Shown in pieces: positions 60,936 through 64,000 of a stretch of DNA of 64,000 nt. Within the stretch, counting starts at the first letter, position 1; every line of letters starts with the position of its first letter. The translations under genes were made by a program, and so were the position numbers. The DNA is from Eretmocerus hayati (Eukaryota > Arthropoda > Insecta > Hymenoptera > Aphelinidae), in NCBI GenBank assembly GCA_029851415.1, contig CM056743.1, positions 14,438,727-14,502,726 on the forward strand, in the 5' to 3' direction. The notes under the pieces were generated by a model that saw only the letters and a program-made list of their open reading frames with translations, searched no databases and had not been told where the DNA came from.

Positions 60936-63920
60936 TTCGATTCAGTACGACTCAAACTTGATTTCGGCTATCTCGAAGAGCCAAAATATCTTCTTTCCTC
61001 ATATAAATTTCAACTCAAATCACAGATTCTAATTCCAAAAAATCATTAAATAATAACATCATAGTGTCTAGTCGTCGACTACACAGTCAAATCGAAAAAC
61101 GTTGTCCTTTTACTGTGCATCGACGCGAAAATTTCTTGAGAAACAATAAGGTAACAAAATATTCATGCACAAGTCAACCGTTTAAAGTAGCCAAGTGTAT
61201 TGCATTAATGCAATGTATTATACATACGCTATGTGCGGGAGGTGTATTACCTCAGTTCATTAAATAGAGTATATATAGAGGTAACAAGATATATCGGCTG
61301 CATCTCAAATGACCCGCTAAAATCTGTTTCACCAATATATAAGTATCTGTATGATGCATGTGGACATAAGAGTAAATCACGCTTGTATGAATCTCAGTGC
61401 CAATCATAGCATGTGTAGAACGTGCTCAGAGCCCGGTAAATATTTTCATATTACTTTACGCGCGTAATTCAAGCACCGCAAAAATTTGTGCTGAAAAGTA
61501 GCCATGAAGTCTTTCGTTCAGCGGCTCTTTCTAGCCACATCCGCCCCATATCTATACTCTCTGTCTCTGTCTCTCTATATCTCAGTAGGGACCACACGCA
61601 AATACCCTAACCATCAATGCAGTGCCTTTTTCCACCCGATTGAACCGCAATTCCGTTCTTGCATACATATATATAATATATAGCTCGCTGAACACCCGCA
61701 CGCCACTGAATCGAAGTTTGTCTTTTTCTTTGTACATCTTTCGTCATATTGTGTTCAAATCCTTCATAATATGAATCTGTCCTAGAAGAATTTTTGATAT
61801 ACAAGTATCTACAAATCGATGATGGATCAGGTTTTTCCTTCATGATTTTGATGATTATTTTTCCTTCATGATTTTTTTTAATGCTCATTCATTCACAGAA
61901 AATCATGATTTTTCTTGACTTGGATTCATTATTCTTCTGACCTGAGTTGTTCAGAATCGAATCAAAGCAGTTTTTACTCTTCATTCTTCATAGTATGTCC
62001 CAGAAAGTTGTCAAAGACGTTCTGTCACGAAGAACACATGATAAGGACGCTAGAAAAATTTTGGAAGAAGATACTCTGTCACATTTGAAGACGTATGATT
62101 AATTTTGAAAGAGGGAAACCCCATTTTCCAATAGTCGGCTCAATCCACTCTAACTCTAAACATTTCATACATCAATGACATGTCGCAAACAACTCATATC
62201 ATGAACTGGAAATGTGTATCTAAAGTAATCACATAGTAAGATCTAAGATCTGGAATGTGACCAAAAAAGGGAAGAAGAATTGAAGCGTGTGTTTTATCAA
62301 GATACGGACCTGATGATTTTGAAGATTTGATTCGACTCTACGGGTATAGTAGAGGGTCACATTCACAAATTCATCCATAACTGATGGAACTGACCCTAGT
62401 AGCTTGTGTGGCGCAATATCACTGGATAGCCAAAAGGACTTCGATTCCAATTTCCATACCCGCAAGCGTTTGCCACACCTCAAAGATTTCATTCCATCTT
62501 TAAACTATTTGGCCAGCCTTACAGAGTTGTACGACTGAAAAATTGATACTCTATATATCATAACCTTCAAAAGGACACAGTATGTTTTTGTAGACTTTCG
62601 ACTCTATAACAAGATAACGTCCGAGAATTTTGTTAATGTGGCGATGGGAAGACATGCTTTTTGAGGAAACTCTGTAGATGTTCGACACACTTTCAAATTC
62701 AACTAATTTTCATGTTAAGAAAATCGGGATTGGTATTATGCAAAGTATCGTAGAATCTCCGTATGAGCCGTGCGGCGAAAGTAAAGGTGTATGCGCGCAG
62801 CATTGAGTTCGTGGTGGGACAGGTTTCCCCCACTCCCAAATCGCCGTTGCGAGTGGGGGAGCTATGCATGCAACTCCGAAGAACTGAAAAAGTCATCGAT
62901 GAAGTACGCAGATTTTGGCCACAATATTTTTAACTTCAAAGGTAAGACGAGTATTCTCAAAATTCTCATAACTGATGAACTGGAAATGACAGATTTCATA
63001 ATGATCGTTTTTGTAACGATTGTAATCAGGAAGTTTGATAAAAAGTTGATCGACAATAGACTGTCTTGTGCTTCGAGTTCTGTGATTAAAGTGTCAGATT
63101 GACGTTTCCCAAAATCAGTGTAGACAGACTCTAGTAATAAATGATGCAGAAATAAACATTGCACTATTTGGAAGAAAGTTGAAGGCGAATCACGTAAATA
63201 ATCACCTGCGAGTTTCAGAAAAACTAAGGTTATTTTTATTCACGGAGACCCAGCTACCTAGATATAAACTCATTCCATATTGGAGAAACATACTGAAAAT
63301 TTTTGGGATCCGTCTAAACGGAGATGAGAATTTGCGAATCCGCAGAAAGCGGAAACATTGATCAGAAGACATATAATAACGGTAATCTTTCTAATGCGAT
63401 GTTGAACGCTAAAATGTAGAATGAAAATCATCGAATCGCGGGTTATTCGAAAAGTTGCGGACTCGAGCAAAAGTATTGCAAATAGATGAGGAGATCACAC
63501 GATGTCATATTGATGAATACATGTATAAGTGGATGACGGGCACAAAATAATACTATACAAAAAGAGATGCTTAAATTCAGATCACTCTGGTGCACGGTCT
63601 CTGGTGTCTATAACAGTTTGCATCTTGAAATTTATCCTCGTCTAATCTCAAGACTAAAAAACGCATCGAAGCCCTTTATGATACCCCTGCAACCAAATGA
63701 CGCCCAATGTGGGGCTCAGTAAAATTTCACTAGATCCAGAACTTTATAACCATTCTATACGAGCAATAAACTCTGAATGGCGAAATGATATTGAAATTGA
63801 ATTTTTGAGGCAAAAAATGAGGCGTGAATTAGATTCCACACTGTAAGCCTGAATTTTTTGTCCAGCTCCACATTCAGTTTGTAAATTTTGATACTTCATA
63901 TTCATTCGTGGGTACAACTC
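60936..63920. other. Non-coding stretch, no supported gene
   Basis: AT-rich DNA. A short duplicated TTTTTCCTTCATGATTTT segment lies at about 61828-61880 and a CT-rich run at about 61555-61580. ORFs at 61607-61888, 62229-62492, 62791-63102 and 63179-63470 have no recognised domain. Confidence 0.45.
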
Positions 63921-64000
63921 ACAAGGGGAGTCCGGAGTCTCCGGGTCCTGAAATCTCACCAAAATTTTTTTACAGTTTCGTACCACCTAGAATATGAAGA
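63921..64000 (+). mobile_element. Another copy of the ACAAGGGGAGTCC MITE, cut by the window end
   Basis: ACAAGGGGAGTCCGGAGTCT and the following CTCACCAAAATTTTTTTACA match the left arm of the element at 35035-35361 through CCTAGAATATGAAGA. The rest lies outside the window. Confidence 0.85.

Overview
This is a eukaryotic, almost certainly arthropod, window: AT-rich, with GT/AG-spliced exons, microsatellites and many small inverted-repeat DNA transposons, and without prokaryotic gene density. The only gene I can name is at the left edge. An 84-bp internal exon (302-385, +) encodes the start of the C-terminal coiled coil of Dachshund (dac/DACH family). No following dac exon is recognisable, so the simplest reading is that most or all of the window is one very long dac intron, though a gene end not seen here cannot be excluded. 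The insect order cannot be fixed from the sequence.

Left to right. 1-2.9 kb: dac exon, intron start, a palindromic duplication and a 444-bp inverted-repeat element. 7.3-10.0 kb: half of a hAT-like MITE, then an 875-bp element packed with copies of its own terminal motif. 13.6 kb: a CTG microsatellite. 17.8-18.4 kb: a PIF/Harbinger-like hairpin MITE followed by a GC-rich stretch that looks like a coding exon. 20-21.2 kb: a 1.2-kb element with perfect 26-bp terminal repeats and TA flanks. 23.6-24.0 kb: two exon-like ORFs converging on opposite strands. 25.66-33.38 kb: a 7.7-kb foldback element with about 1.4-kb terminal inverted repeats, subterminal direct repeats, internal repeats of about 235-270 bp, a nested inverted repeat and a minisatellite with 33/165-bp higher-order structure. 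35.0 kb: a 327-bp foldback MITE; another copy is cut by the window end at 63.9 kb. 40.7 kb: a 219-bp hAT-like MITE. 46.9-47.9 kb: helically phased 10-bp arrays and low-complexity DNA. 49.0-49.8 kb: two phase-compatible exon-like ORFs on the minus strand. 54.9-55.5 kb: a 668-bp hAT-like near-palindrome with 8-bp target duplications. 55.6-56.4 kb: what looks like a decayed coding sequence. 56.4-57.6 kb: a 1.24-kb PIF/Harbinger-like element. 60.8 kb: a 151-bp pogo/Tigger-like MITE.

No transposase could be recognised in any element, so all appear non-autonomous. No convincing rRNA, tRNA or CRISPR array was found. Apart from the dac exon, coding calls rest on open frames, splice-site matches and phase, not on recognised homology. 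The main point of interest is the large structured foldback element and the density of distinct TIR families, several of which carry internal copies of their terminal motifs.
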